Positions 33,141 through 41,558 of a stretch of DNA of 64,000 nt are shown piece after piece (the first letter of the stretch is position 1; every line of letters begins with the position of its first letter). This stretch comes from Lewinellaceae bacterium (GTDB taxonomy: Bacteria; Bacteroidota; Bacteroidia; Chitinophagales; Saprospiraceae), in NCBI GenBank assembly GCA_020636355.1, contig JACJYB010000007.1, forward strand, positions 1-64,000, written 5' to 3'. The notes under the pieces were generated by a model that saw only the letters and a program-made list of their open reading frames with translations, was not told where the DNA came from and did no database searches. The position numbers and the translations under genes are program-made.

Positions 33141-34190
33141 TTAAACAGTATTATCTGTCCGGATACGGAATCGATTATGAAGAAGTGAAAGCAGAAGCAA
33201 TAATGCAACGGACTGGTGGGCTACACCTAACCACAATGGAATGTAACCTACGCAGTGAATGACAGTGAAGATTCCTAAAGTGACCTGCAATAGGACTAAA
33301 AATCCACTGCGCAATAAATCCCTCCTGACCAATGAAGCACTTAGTCCAGATTTAAACCAAAAAAGGATCAATGACAAAACCAGTAAATAAGCAACACCGC
33401 GGTGCAGCCATTGGACCAGGCTACCCATAAATGCATGATCGTCGTATTGGTTAAAATGGCTCCATTGCCAGTTTGACCCCTGCATCAATTCCTTTGGAAT
33501 AAAAGATCCTCCCATATCTGGCCAGGTTGGGTATAATAAGCCGGCTTTCATACCAGACATCATACCACCCAGGATCAATTGTGCACTCAATAGGATAAGT
33601 ATAAAGGTCAACCATTTCCCAGCGGGAGAAATTAGGATGTAATTCTGATCACCACGACGCAATGCCCACCAATAAGTCCAGGCCAGGTAAGCAAATAACA
33701 ATAAAGCGACACTGAGATGAATGGTAAGATTATAGGCATTGACCCAGGGTCGATCTATTAATCCACTCGCTACCATGATCCAACCCAGACTTGCCACCAA
33801 CGCTGCCAAAAGAAATACGACAATCAAACGGATCATCAATGGTCGGTCAATGTACCTTCGGATCAAAAAATAAAACAAAGGAAGGAGAAATACAAAACCC
33901 ATAAGCCGGGCCCAAAGCCGGTGGAAATACTCCCAGAAAAAGATAAACTTGAACTGGGATAATTCCATACCCTGGTTTATCTTTTGATACTGAGGAGTTG
34001 CTTTGTACAAATCAAAAGCTTCCTGCCATTGCAGATCTCCCATCGGCGGTAAGCTGCCGGTAACAATATCCCATTTGGTAATGGATAATCCGGAACCAGT
34101 CAACCGGGTGATCCCACCCAAAACTACCTGAAAGAAGATCATCACCAGGCCTGCCAGTAACCAATAGTGTACTGATTTTGGATACCGCAT
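33141..34190 (-). CDS. ctaA: Heme A synthase (COX15/CtaA family)
   Basis: A 349-residue inner-membrane protein with eight predicted helices. The opening LGGITRLTGSGLSI is the family signature, and the four heme-ligating His are visible in EYFHRLWAR, LTIHLSVA, WLHRGVAY and GVAHQSVA. It oxidises the methyl group of heme O to give heme A for aa3-type cytochrome oxidase, so aerobic respiration is implied. Neither ctaB nor oxidase subunits are in the window. Its promoter region overlaps a DnaA box in the putative origin. Confidence 0.94.
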   Translation of the reverse strand: MRYPKSVHYWLLAGLVMIFFQVVLGGITRLTGSGLSITKWDIVTGSLPPMGDLQWQEAFDLYKATPQYQKINQGMELSQFKFIFFWEYFHRLWARLMGFVFLLPLFYFLIRRYIDRPLMIRLIVVFLLAALVASLGWIMVASGLIDRPWVNAYNLTIHLSVALLLFAYLAWTYWWALRRGDQNYILISPAGKWLTFILILLSAQLILGGMMSGMKAGLLYPTWPDMGGSFIPKELMQGSNWQWSHFNQYDDHAFMGSLVQWLHRGVAYLLVLSLILFWFKSGLSASLVRRDLLRSGFLVLLQVTLGIFTVIHCVGYIPLWLGVAHQSVALLLLLSLLHNRFRIRTDNTV

Positions 34191-34208
34191 GTATTTCTAT
34201 TTTGCAGG

Positions 34209-34216
34209 CAAAGTTA
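34209..34216 (-). promoter_or_regulatory. -7 element for ctaA
   Basis: The minus strand reads TAACTTTG (full TAnnTTTG), 19 bases before the ctaA ATG. It overlaps the DnaA box at 34214-34222. Confidence 0.45.
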
Positions 34217-34222
34217 TACACA
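34214..34222 (+). other. DnaA box TTATACACA
   Basis: Full match to TTATnCACA; it overlaps the ctaA promoter element. Confidence 0.55.
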
Positions 34223-34291
34223 ATACCTAGTGATAATAAACATACATTTTAAAAAATAGGGGAATCCCTATTATTATTACTGCTGTGAATT

Positions 34292-34300
34292 TGTGGATAA
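34292..34300 (-). other. DnaA box TTATCCACA
   Basis: Perfect consensus DnaA box on the minus strand. Confidence 0.7.
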
Positions 34301-34402
34301 CTTTTATCAGAACTACGCTTTATTTGGAAAACTTATTTTTATAAACAATTTATAATAGTATAAATTATTGATTTTAAACAATTTAACACTATTAACCATC
34401 AG

Positions 34403-34411
34403 TGTGAACAA
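34403..34411 (-). other. DnaA box variant TTGTTCACA
   Basis: One mismatch to TTATnCACA, on the minus strand, next to the most AT-rich tract. Confidence 0.45.
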
Positions 34412-34564
34412 CTTTATTGTTGAAAATTTTCTCAGCTTACAACGTCTATATCTTCTGAAATTCATTGAATTTAGACTGCATTAACCACGAATAACTTGTA
34501 TATATATTACATTAAAATATATTATGAATAGGCTTTCGTTACCAGCTGTTAGTTTGAGTGTTTC

Positions 34565-34573
34565 TTATCCACA
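34565..34573 (+). other. DnaA box TTATCCACA
   Basis: Perfect consensus DnaA box on the plus strand, facing the one at 34292 across the AT-rich core. Confidence 0.7.
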
Positions 34574-34658
34574 TTAATGCAATAATTCGTTAATTTTTTA
34601 CCTCTTAAGAACTATATATTTACAAATAATATATACATGTAATGTTAATAACTTTCAT

Positions 34659-35111
34659 ATGCGCATCGTTGCCCAAAGAGTCAGCCAGGCATCTGTAACC
34701 ATAGCCGGCCAGGTCACGGCCAAAATAAGCAATGGAATACTTCTCCTGCTGGGGATAGAACACGAAGATGAGAAACCCGATGCCGACTGGCTGGTGCGGA
34801 AGGTTACCCAGTTGCGCATCTTTAATGATGCGGATGGTGTAATGAATCGCTCAGTCTTGGACATTCGTGGAGAATTACTGGTCGTATCACAATTTACCTT
34901 ACATGGCAGCACAAAAAAAGGGAATCGCCCATCATATATCCGTGCAGCGAAACATGATCACGCCATACCGCTTTACACTTATTTCATTGATCAGCTCAGA
35001 GAACTGTCTGGTCTGAACGTTGAGACAGGCACCTTTGCAGCAGATATGGAGGTTGCTCTGATCAATGATGGCCCAGTTACGCTGATCATAGACAGTAAAA
35101 ATCGAGAATAA
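34659..35111 (+). CDS. dtd: D-aminoacyl-tRNA deacylase
   Basis: A 150-residue Dtd with MRIVAQRVSQASV at the start, the VVSQFTLHG motif and the Gly-cisPro-containing NDGPVT motif near the end. It removes D-amino acids from mischarged tRNA. It is the first gene to the right of the candidate origin and overlaps the MazG-like gene by one base, so the two are coupled. Confidence 0.95.
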   Translation: MRIVAQRVSQASVTIAGQVTAKISNGILLLLGIEHEDEKPDADWLVRKVTQLRIFNDADGVMNRSVLDIRGELLVVSQFTLHGSTKKGNRPSYIRAAKHDHAIPLYTYFIDQLRELSGLNVETGTFAADMEVALINDGPVTLIIDSKNRE

Positions 35112-35455
35112 TGACCATCGAGGAAGCTCAAAAATCCATTGATAACTGGATAAGAACCGTGGGCATAGCGTATTTTCCCCCTTTAACCAATATGGTACTT
35201 CTTACCGAAGAAATGGGTGAGTTGGCTCGTGTCATGGCACGCCATTACGGTGAACAATCCTTTAAAGATTCGGAAGATGCGATCCGTGCACCGGAAATGA
35301 TTGCTGAAGAAATGGCAGATGTCCTCTTCGTCCTGCTATGTCTGGCCAATCAGTGTGAAGTAGATTTAACCAGCGCACTGGAAAAGAGTCTGGACAAAAA
35401 AACCAAACGGGACGCAATCCGCCACCAAAATAATCCTAAGCTGAAGGATTCTTAA
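35111..35455 (+). CDS. MazG-like nucleotide pyrophosphohydrolase
   Basis: A 114-residue all-alpha NTP pyrophosphohydrolase with the EExxE...ExxD metal motif in LLTEEMGELAR (30-40) and AEEMADVLFVL (about 69-79). Proteins of this size hydrolyse (d)NTPs to monophosphates and are thought to clear unwanted nucleotides. Its start overlaps dtd, which fits a shared translation-quality or housekeeping unit. Its 3' end overlaps the convergent prsW by 20 bp. Confidence 0.85.
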   Translation: MTIEEAQKSIDNWIRTVGIAYFPPLTNMVLLTEEMGELARVMARHYGEQSFKDSEDAIRAPEMIAEEMADVLFVLLCLANQCEVDLTSALEKSLDKKTKRDAIRHQNNPKLKDS

Positions 35456-36122
35456 AAGGCGATAAGTCCTGTGCGCGACGGATGTATCGCAAAGATATCC
35501 AGATGCCAAAACCCAATGCAAATAAGGCTCCGATCAATAAATAATCTGAAGTATTCTGAATTATGAAAAAATCGTAGACGCCATGAAGCAGAATGGCATA
35601 CCCGATGATATAAAGGGCTTGCTTGCGATCCAGGTGTGAAAATTTCTGCATTCCAAAGGCATAGCCGATCATAACACCAAAGATACCATGGGCAGGAACG
35701 GCAGTTATGCTTCGGATTAATATGGTTTCCAACCCATAGATGGCTCCATACAGGATGTTCTCAACCGTAGCAAAACCCATCGCTATGATGACAAAGTAAA
35801 TTATTCCGTCGAGTGGCTCATTAAAAGCTTCAATTCGTTTCGGATACGCCCAAAAAACCATGATCTTTGTGACTTCTTCCACAAAACTCACCCCCAACAA
35901 CGCAAAAACAAAGGCGGACCAGAGTTTTGTCTGAACCTGAGGAAACATGTTGGAAAGGTATTCTTCCAGCAGATAAGTAATTGCAGAAGCCACCATTCCC
36001 AGCATAAAGCTAAGGATAACCGGACCTGTCGGCTCTTTTTCATAGCGATCCACATAGAGGTAAAATAAGAACGCTATGAATAGACCGGGAAAAAGAGACA
36101 ATATGATGTACCAATCAGACAT
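35436..36122 (-). CDS. PrsW-family intramembrane metalloprotease
   Basis: A 228-residue polytopic protein with the family motifs FVEEVTK (EExxK), GFATVENILY, VPAHGIFG and LLHGVYDFF, whose Glu and His residues form the likely metal site. PrsW of B. subtilis cleaves the anti-sigma factor RsiW within the membrane. The target here is unknown; an ECF sigma factor lies 13 kb away but no anti-sigma partner sits beside it. It is the only gene on the minus strand between 34.7 and 53.3 kb. Confidence 0.88.
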   Translation of the reverse strand: MSDWYIILSLFPGLFIAFLFYLYVDRYEKEPTGPVILSFMLGMVASAITYLLEEYLSNMFPQVQTKLWSAFVFALLGVSFVEEVTKIMVFWAYPKRIEAFNEPLDGIIYFVIIAMGFATVENILYGAIYGLETILIRSITAVPAHGIFGVMIGYAFGMQKFSHLDRKQALYIIGYAILLHGVYDFFIIQNTSDYLLIGALFALGFGIWISLRYIRRAQDLSPFKNPSA

Positions 36123-36240
36123 TAGAAGTAAGTATAAACAAAAAAAGGCAGGTCACCTTGTTCACCAGGACAAAAGACCTATGAACTAATCATGATTTCC
36201 TGGAATTAAGCCTATTTTAGTATTGCACATGACCTATGTA

Positions 36241-37470
36241 ATGAAAAGTCAGCTACTGGAGAAACAACGACTGGAGAAAGAACTTCACCTGAAGCAATTA
36301 CAGATCAAAAGTCTGTTGACAATCACCCAGGCCATAAACGATAATGTCAGTGCCGCCGGCTTGTACAACATGTATAAGTCCTTTCTCAATTGGGAAATGG
36401 GTGTGAAAAAGATGGCGTTGATTGTCAAGAATGAAGAAGAATGGGAGTGTGTAAGCAGCATCAATGCTTCCGCCGATATCTATGAGAAGAACATTGGCCC
36501 GGAATTATTGGTTTTCCAACGGTTGCATAAAGTGACCGATTCCGATGAGAGCTATCTGAGAGAATTTGACGTAGTTATTCCGGTTTTCCATAAAAGTTTG
36601 CCGATTGCCTATGCACTGATAGGCGAATGCGGTGATAATGAAGACATCTACTCCAAAATTCAGTTCATCACAACCATTACGAATGTGGTTGCGGTAGCCA
36701 TTGAAAACAAACGGCTTTTCAAGCAGCAATTGGAACAGGAGCGGTTGAAACGGGAGATCGAGCTGGCCAGTGAAGTACAAAACATGCTTATTCCAAGTTC
36801 TTTCCCGAAATCGTCTCTCTATGAATTAGCCAGCATCTACAAGCCGCATTACAATGTAGGGGGCGATTATTTTGACTACATTCCGATTAATCCAAACCGG
36901 TTTGTAATCTGCATCGCGGACATATCGGGAAAAGGAGTTGCTGCAGCCTTGTTGATGGCTAATTTTCAGGCAAATTTGCGGAATCTGACCTCTACAGCGG
37001 AAAATTTGACTGATTTGGTCAAGAAATTAAATGAAAATGTCTATTTAATTACCCGCAGTGATAAGTTCTTAACTTTTTTCATTGCCTACATTGATCTGGA
37101 ACAAAAGACCTTGCGATACATCAATGCCGGACACACGCCGCCATTGTGCGCCATGGGAGATCAAATCACCCTGCTGAAGGAAGGTTGTACCATCATTGGT
37201 GCTTTTGATCAATTGAATCAGATCGATGAAGGAACGGTTCACCTCACGGATGAAACCACATTGGTATTGTTTACAGATGGCTTAACGGATTTGAAAAATG
37301 AAAATGGTCAGTATTTTGATGAACTTCAAATCAAATCATTTCTCAAGAAACATCAGAAAATGCATGCCTCTGATTTAAATCGATCCCTGATGGCGGAAAT
37401 GGAATCATTCAATCATGAGCAGAATTTTCCAGACGACATTGCTGTTTTGACCTGTAAACTTTTTATTTAA
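36241..37470 (+). CDS. PP2C/SpoIIE-type serine phosphatase with GAF-like domain
   Basis: About 409 residues from the ATG at 36241; an in-frame ATG at 36229 is a close alternative. TATTTTAG (36213-36220), a 7/8 -7 match, favours the later one. A short N-terminal coiled coil and a GAF-like sensory domain (about 30-155) lead through a linker helix into a SpoIIE/RsbU phosphatase domain with GGDYFDY, ADISGKGVAAALLMA, NAGHTPP, FTDGLTD and DDIAVL, holding the metal-binding Asp residues. It dephosphorylates Ser/Thr in partner-switching pathways. An RsbW-like kinase is encoded at 24037. Confidence 0.92.
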   Translation: MKSQLLEKQRLEKELHLKQLQIKSLLTITQAINDNVSAAGLYNMYKSFLNWEMGVKKMALIVKNEEEWECVSSINASADIYEKNIGPELLVFQRLHKVTDSDESYLREFDVVIPVFHKSLPIAYALIGECGDNEDIYSKIQFITTITNVVAVAIENKRLFKQQLEQERLKREIELASEVQNMLIPSSFPKSSLYELASIYKPHYNVGGDYFDYIPINPNRFVICIADISGKGVAAALLMANFQANLRNLTSTAENLTDLVKKLNENVYLITRSDKFLTFFIAYIDLEQKTLRYINAGHTPPLCAMGDQITLLKEGCTIIGAFDQLNQIDEGTVHLTDETTLVLFTDGLTDLKNENGQYFDELQIKSFLKKHQKMHASDLNRSLMAEMESFNHEQNFPDDIAVLTCKLFI

Positions 37471-37488
37471 AGATACGATTGATAGAGT

Positions 37489-38310
37489 ATGGCCAGGCGT
37501 GATAAAAATACTGCAGCATTTATCTCTTTGGTTTTGGGCTGGATGGGACTGCATCAGCTTTACCTGCGTAAGCCTGCTATGGCATTTCTATTTATAGGTT
37601 TGTTGATTTTTTTCAAATTACCTATGGCAATAGTCTTTGGCTTTATTAATGCCGTATTATTATTAATGATGTCGGATGAAGAATTCGATCGTCGATACAA
37701 TAGCAATGAAGCCGGTCAACAGGGACCTAACTGGGATCGTCGCCGAGATTACCGCCGCCGCGATCAGCGAAATCGTGACTACCGGCGGTCGGACGGACCT
37801 TACCGGAGAACCTTTGATCAACCGAACCCGGTGATGCAGCGTAAGCCCAACCCATTTAAAACCACCGGAGTCAAGAAATACAAAGATTTCGACATTGATG
37901 GCGCTATTGAAGATTTCAGACAAGCACTGGAAATCGACCCCAATGATATTGCAACGCATTTCAATATTGCGTGTGCCTATTCCCTGAATGAAGAAAAGGA
38001 AAAAGCCTATAATCATTTGTCCAAGGCCGTCCAATTAGGATTCAAGGATCTGCAAAAAATCAAAACGCACGACGATCTTGCCTATGTGCGTATCCAGCCG
38101 GAGTTTGAAGCCTTTGAAAACAGTGGATTCACCATTAATCCGTTTACGGAGCAAAAACAGGATTCGGAAACGCCACAAACAGAAGAGCCAGGCAACTTAT
38201 TGGAAGACGATCTTCTCTTAAGTCAACTCAATAAATTGAAGGAATTGCGCGAAAAAGGATTGATAACGGAAGAGGAGTTTGCCATGGAAACACGTAAATT
38301 GAGGCAATGA
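37489..38310 (+). CDS. TM2-domain/TPR/SHOCT-like protein
   Basis: A 273-residue mosaic. Residues 5-65 form a TM2 domain (two membrane helices with GWMGLHQLYLRKPAMAF). A strongly basic Arg/Asp/Tyr-rich linker follows (about 70-115). One or two TPR-like helices (DIDGAIEDFRQALEIDPND...HFNIACAYSLNEEKEKAY) come next, and the end LNKLKELREKGLITEEEFAMETRKL is a SHOCT-type motif. The combination suggests a membrane-bound scaffold for protein contacts. No enzymatic function is visible. It overlaps the CBS gene by 4 bp. Confidence 0.75.
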   Translation: MARRDKNTAAFISLVLGWMGLHQLYLRKPAMAFLFIGLLIFFKLPMAIVFGFINAVLLLMMSDEEFDRRYNSNEAGQQGPNWDRRRDYRRRDQRNRDYRRSDGPYRRTFDQPNPVMQRKPNPFKTTGVKKYKDFDIDGAIEDFRQALEIDPNDIATHFNIACAYSLNEEKEKAYNHLSKAVQLGFKDLQKIKTHDDLAYVRIQPEFEAFENSGFTINPFTEQKQDSETPQTEEPGNLLEDDLLLSQLNKLKELREKGLITEEEFAMETRKLRQ

Positions 38311-38966
38311 TCGCTGGAGAATTACTTGCGAAAAGTTTTGTCGGTGTCCAGTACCAGGAGACAGCCAGGACAGCTCTGCTGTCGATGAATGATCAATATG
38401 TCAAGCATCTGCCGGTGCTGCACGACGATAGTTATCTGGGAATGATATCCGAAGAAGACTTACTCAACAATTCTCTGGAAGTCGAGGTAAAAGCCCTGGT
38501 TAATGTAGAAAACAGGCCACTACTTCACCAGACCGATCACTTGTTCAAGATCATGGGATTATTTGCAGAAAAGCAAGTGACCGTACTACCTGTCCTGGAT
38601 GAAAAGGACCAATACATCGGAAGTTTATTGCAGGAAGAAATCGTTGATTATTATACCAAAAGTTTTGCTTACGCGGATCCGGGCAGTATTCTCGTATTGG
38701 AAATGAACCGACGCGATTATGAATTGACGACCATTGCCCGGGTCATCGAATCGGAAGGCGGGAAGATCTTATGTGCTTTTGTTTCCAGGAGCACAACCCC
38801 TGAAGAAATGATCCTGACCATCAAGATCGACAAAATGCAAATCAAAGAAATCAACGATACACTGGAGCGCATGGATTACAACATACGCGCTGTGTATGAA
38901 GAAACCGCCTATTCGGATATTCTGCAAGAACGGTATGATGCGCTAATGCATTACCTCAATGTCTAG
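38307..38966 (+). CDS. CBS-pair protein with C-terminal ACT-like region
   Basis: A 219-residue soluble protein. Two CBS motifs occupy residues 1-130 (HLPVLHDDSYLGMISEEDLL and VTVLPVLDEKDQYIGSLL), which usually bind adenine nucleotides. Residues 135-210 look like a ferredoxin-like regulatory fold (MNRRDYELTTIARVIESEGGKI), perhaps ACT-like. It is likely a small-molecule sensor without enzyme activity. It lies between the TM2 gene (4-bp overlap) and the Omp85-type gene (8-bp overlap), so the three are made together. Confidence 0.82.
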   Translation: MIAGELLAKSFVGVQYQETARTALLSMNDQYVKHLPVLHDDSYLGMISEEDLLNNSLEVEVKALVNVENRPLLHQTDHLFKIMGLFAEKQVTVLPVLDEKDQYIGSLLQEEIVDYYTKSFAYADPGSILVLEMNRRDYELTTIARVIESEGGKILCAFVSRSTTPEEMILTIKIDKMQIKEINDTLERMDYNIRAVYEETAYSDILQERYDALMHYLNV

Positions 38967-40362
38967 TCGTCTTCTCTTTTTCTCCATCGCTTTTCTATAT
39001 GTTGGGTATGTAATCGGGCAAAGTACCAATGTAGTCATTGATGATATCCTCATCATCGGCAATAAAAAGACCAAGAACTACATCATCAACCGGGAACTGA
39101 CTTTCGCAGAGAAGGATACCTTACCGATCATCGAACTGGCCGAAGCAATCCCTCAAAGTGAGCGTAATCTGCTCAATACCCAATTGTTTAATTATGTTTC
39201 GATTAATATCATTGACTGGAATACGCAAAAAAACCGGGTTGTTATTGAGATTGAAGTACGGGAAGCCTGGTATATTTTTCCAGCTCCCATATTTGAATTG
39301 GCTGACCGGAACTTCAACGTATGGTGGGTTGAACAAAACCGGGCGTTAAACCGCATAAACCTTGGAGTGCGACTAAAGTACCGGAATTTCAGCGGAAATG
39401 CCGATGAACTAAAGACTACCATCCAGTTTGGTTATACCCAAAAATATGAAGTCAACTATTTATATCCTTACATCAATCATGGACTCACGCTCGGATTGGA
39501 AGGCAACCTTTTATATGCCCAAAACCGGGAACTGGCTTTCCAGTCACTGAACAATAAACTGGTCTTTCACCGGAATGACGATGAAATTTTGTTCCAGCGA
39601 TTTCGGGCTAAAGTCGGTTTGAAGTATCGTCCAAACATCTTTGCAACACATATTTTTCGAATAGAACATCACCGCAATAGTGTAGCAGCTTCCGTGGCGG
39701 ATCAACTTAATGCCGAATATTTCGGACGAGGCAGAACCAACCTGCAGTTTCACGTCCTCGAATACGAATTTGAATACGATGAACACGATTTGCGAATCTA
39801 TCCGCAAGATGGTTTCGCCCTTAAAACTAAAATACGTCGGCAGGGGTTGTTACCCGGAGATGATATCCACAATTGGGTTTTTCGCGCAGAGGGCGACCGC
39901 TTCTTTCGCTTTTCACCTTACTTCAGTTTAGGAACCTATGCAGTCGGCCAATTGGCTACCGATAAATCTCAGTTGAACTATTATCAGTATAGGGCTCTTG
40001 GTTACGACAATGATTTCGTTCGCGGATATGAATATTATGTGATTGACGGTAAAGCTTTTCTTCTTTGGAAAAATAAACTGAAGTGGATGATCTATAACCG
40101 TGATGTAGATATTGCTCGTTGGGTTCCATTGAAGTCGATGAAGGAAATGCCATTTCGCCTGTATGTCACCGGAGGTTTTGATACGGGATATGTCCAGGAT
40201 CCATTATTTGCGGATAATAACCCACTCACCAATCAATGGCTGTTCGGGCAAACTCTCGGATTGGATATGCTGGTCTACAATAACTTTGTTTATACGGTTG
40301 AACTCAGCAGGAATCATTTAGATGAGTATGGGGTATATTTACATTTTAATGTGCGCCTGTAA
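38959..40362 (+). CDS. BamA/Omp85-family outer-membrane protein with POTRA domain
   Basis: A 467-residue protein with a signal peptide (about 1-20, ending VIGQ). Residues 25-100 look like a POTRA domain (VVIDDILIIGNKKTKNYIINREL...NLLNTQLFNYVSI), and the rest is a 16-strand-type beta-barrel with the conserved RGYEYYVIDGKAF motif and a closing aromatic strand ending HFNVRL. At this length it has one POTRA, unlike the five of BamA, so it is a minor Omp85 member for insertion or transport rather than the main BamA. It is followed directly by nadK. Confidence 0.85.
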   Translation: MSSRLLFFSIAFLYVGYVIGQSTNVVIDDILIIGNKKTKNYIINRELTFAEKDTLPIIELAEAIPQSERNLLNTQLFNYVSINIIDWNTQKNRVVIEIEVREAWYIFPAPIFELADRNFNVWWVEQNRALNRINLGVRLKYRNFSGNADELKTTIQFGYTQKYEVNYLYPYINHGLTLGLEGNLLYAQNRELAFQSLNNKLVFHRNDDEILFQRFRAKVGLKYRPNIFATHIFRIEHHRNSVAASVADQLNAEYFGRGRTNLQFHVLEYEFEYDEHDLRIYPQDGFALKTKIRRQGLLPGDDIHNWVFRAEGDRFFRFSPYFSLGTYAVGQLATDKSQLNYYQYRALGYDNDFVRGYEYYVIDGKAFLLWKNKLKWMIYNRDVDIARWVPLKSMKEMPFRLYVTGGFDTGYVQDPLFADNNPLTNQWLFGQTLGLDMLVYNNFVYTVELSRNHLDEYGVYLHFNVRL

Positions 40363-41244
40363 ATGAAAGTTATCCTTTTTGGTCAAACCCTGCATCCGGA
40401 GGATATTCCTGTCATCCGGCAGATCATTCAAACCATTCAGGCTTTGGATGGCTCCATCTACGTTTATGGAGACCTGATGAAAAAAATTGAGCCCGTCATT
40501 CCTGAAGCAGTGTCGCTGCGGGTAATCAGGAATCACCGGGAACTGAAAAAGCAAGAGCTGGATATGTTGTTCTCGCTGGGTGGGGATGGAACGATCCTGA
40601 AGGCAGCTACATTCATCCGCGACGCAGGAGTGCCAATATTGGGTATCAATTTAGGACGGCTGGGGTTTTTGGCAACCATGGATAAACACGAAGTATCCAG
40701 GATCATACCATCGCTAAATGACAACAAGTATACCGTAGAATCCAGGAGTTTATTGGGCCTTGAATGCAATAAGCCAATTTTCGGAGATACCCAGTTTGCA
40801 CTCAATGATTTCACTATCACGAAACGTGACAATTCAAGCATGATCATGATCCGGACTTTCCTGGATGGAGAATATCTTAACACCTACTGGGCAGATGGCC
40901 TGATCGTTGCTACACCGACCGGATCCACCGGATACTCCTTGAGTTGCGGCGGACCGATCATATTACCGGACTCCAATTCGTTTGTAATTACCCCGGTTGC
41001 CCCGCATAATCTTACCGCACGACCCATCGTAGTACCGGATAATGTAACCATAACCTTCGAGGTTGAAGGTCGCACTGAGAATTTCCTGTGCACCCTGGAT
41101 TCCCGGTTTGAACCCATTACTTCCGACCACCACATTTCCATCCGGAAGGCTCCTTTTGAAATGCATTTGATCAAGTTGGCAGAGGACAGTATTCTGGAAA
41201 CCATCCGGGAAAAATTGAATTGGGGGAAAGATCTAAGAAACTAA
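40363..41244 (+). CDS. nadK: NAD kinase
   Basis: A 293-residue NAD kinase with the ATP/NAD-binding GGDGTILKA (73-81), NLGRLGFLA, LNDFTI and TPTGSTGYSLSCGGPI motifs. It makes NADP from NAD and ATP in the cytoplasm. The start codon follows the Omp85 stop with no gap, which puts it in the TM2-CBS-Omp85-nadK operon; linkage with these envelope genes is probably only organisational. Confidence 0.95.
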   Translation: MKVILFGQTLHPEDIPVIRQIIQTIQALDGSIYVYGDLMKKIEPVIPEAVSLRVIRNHRELKKQELDMLFSLGGDGTILKAATFIRDAGVPILGINLGRLGFLATMDKHEVSRIIPSLNDNKYTVESRSLLGLECNKPIFGDTQFALNDFTITKRDNSSMIMIRTFLDGEYLNTYWADGLIVATPTGSTGYSLSCGGPIILPDSNSFVITPVAPHNLTARPIVVPDNVTITFEVEGRTENFLCTLDSRFEPITSDHHISIRKAPFEMHLIKLAEDSILETIREKLNWGKDLRN

Positions 41245-41558
41245 TATGCTTCTTGCATGAACCGGAATTCTGGATTTGGAGAAACCGGAAGAGGCGATTT
41301 TTCGTTGGTTAGGTGGTAATAATCAGATTTGTATACGCTATCCCGGACTGGTACCATCGTTACGGATAGTGCTGGCCTTATTTGAGTCAGGATGGATTCA
41401 AAAGATTGTATCTTCGCACGGAAAAACTGGCAATATGACAGTTTGTGTATCCGTTTCTGCATGGATTGACATTATGGCATTAAAAAGGCAGTTCCGAAGA
41501 GGTTGGAACAATCTGTGAGGCAGAGACAACTATCAATCAAATCATTAGATTCTAACAC
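41245..41558. other. Gap of 314 bp upstream of secA
   Basis: I see no convincing gene here. An open frame at 41276-41518 (80 codons) has no recognisable motif and poor codon character. A 7/8 -7 match, TATCTTCG, lies at 41409-41416 and would give a leader of about 140 bases for secA. CTATCC/GGATAG can pair around 41338-41368. A regulated secA leader is possible, but nothing specific is visible. Confidence 0.35.

Larger units (their letters stand above)
34191..34658. other. Candidate chromosomal replication origin (oriC)
   Basis: This 468-bp gap between divergent ctaA and dtd has no plausible gene. It is strongly AT-rich: the 60 bases from 34321 contain only seven G or C, and 34491-34530 and 34594-34650 are also nearly all A/T. 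It holds four DnaA-box-like 9-mers in both orientations: TTATACACA (34214), TGTGGATAA (34292), TGTGAACAA (34403) and TTATCCACA (34565). A 7-bp hairpin AATAGGG/CCCTATT lies at 34255-34272. DnaA boxes flanking easily melted DNA are the standard make-up of oriC. dnaA itself is not in the window, and this has not been tested by skew. Confidence 0.65.

Noticed and set aside
34649..34656. TAACTTTC as the dtd promoter
   Set aside because: It ends two bases before the start codon, which would put the transcript start inside the gene.
41276..41518. 80-codon open frame between nadK and secA
   Set aside because: No recognisable motif and no leader signal; a weak promoter element for secA lies within it.
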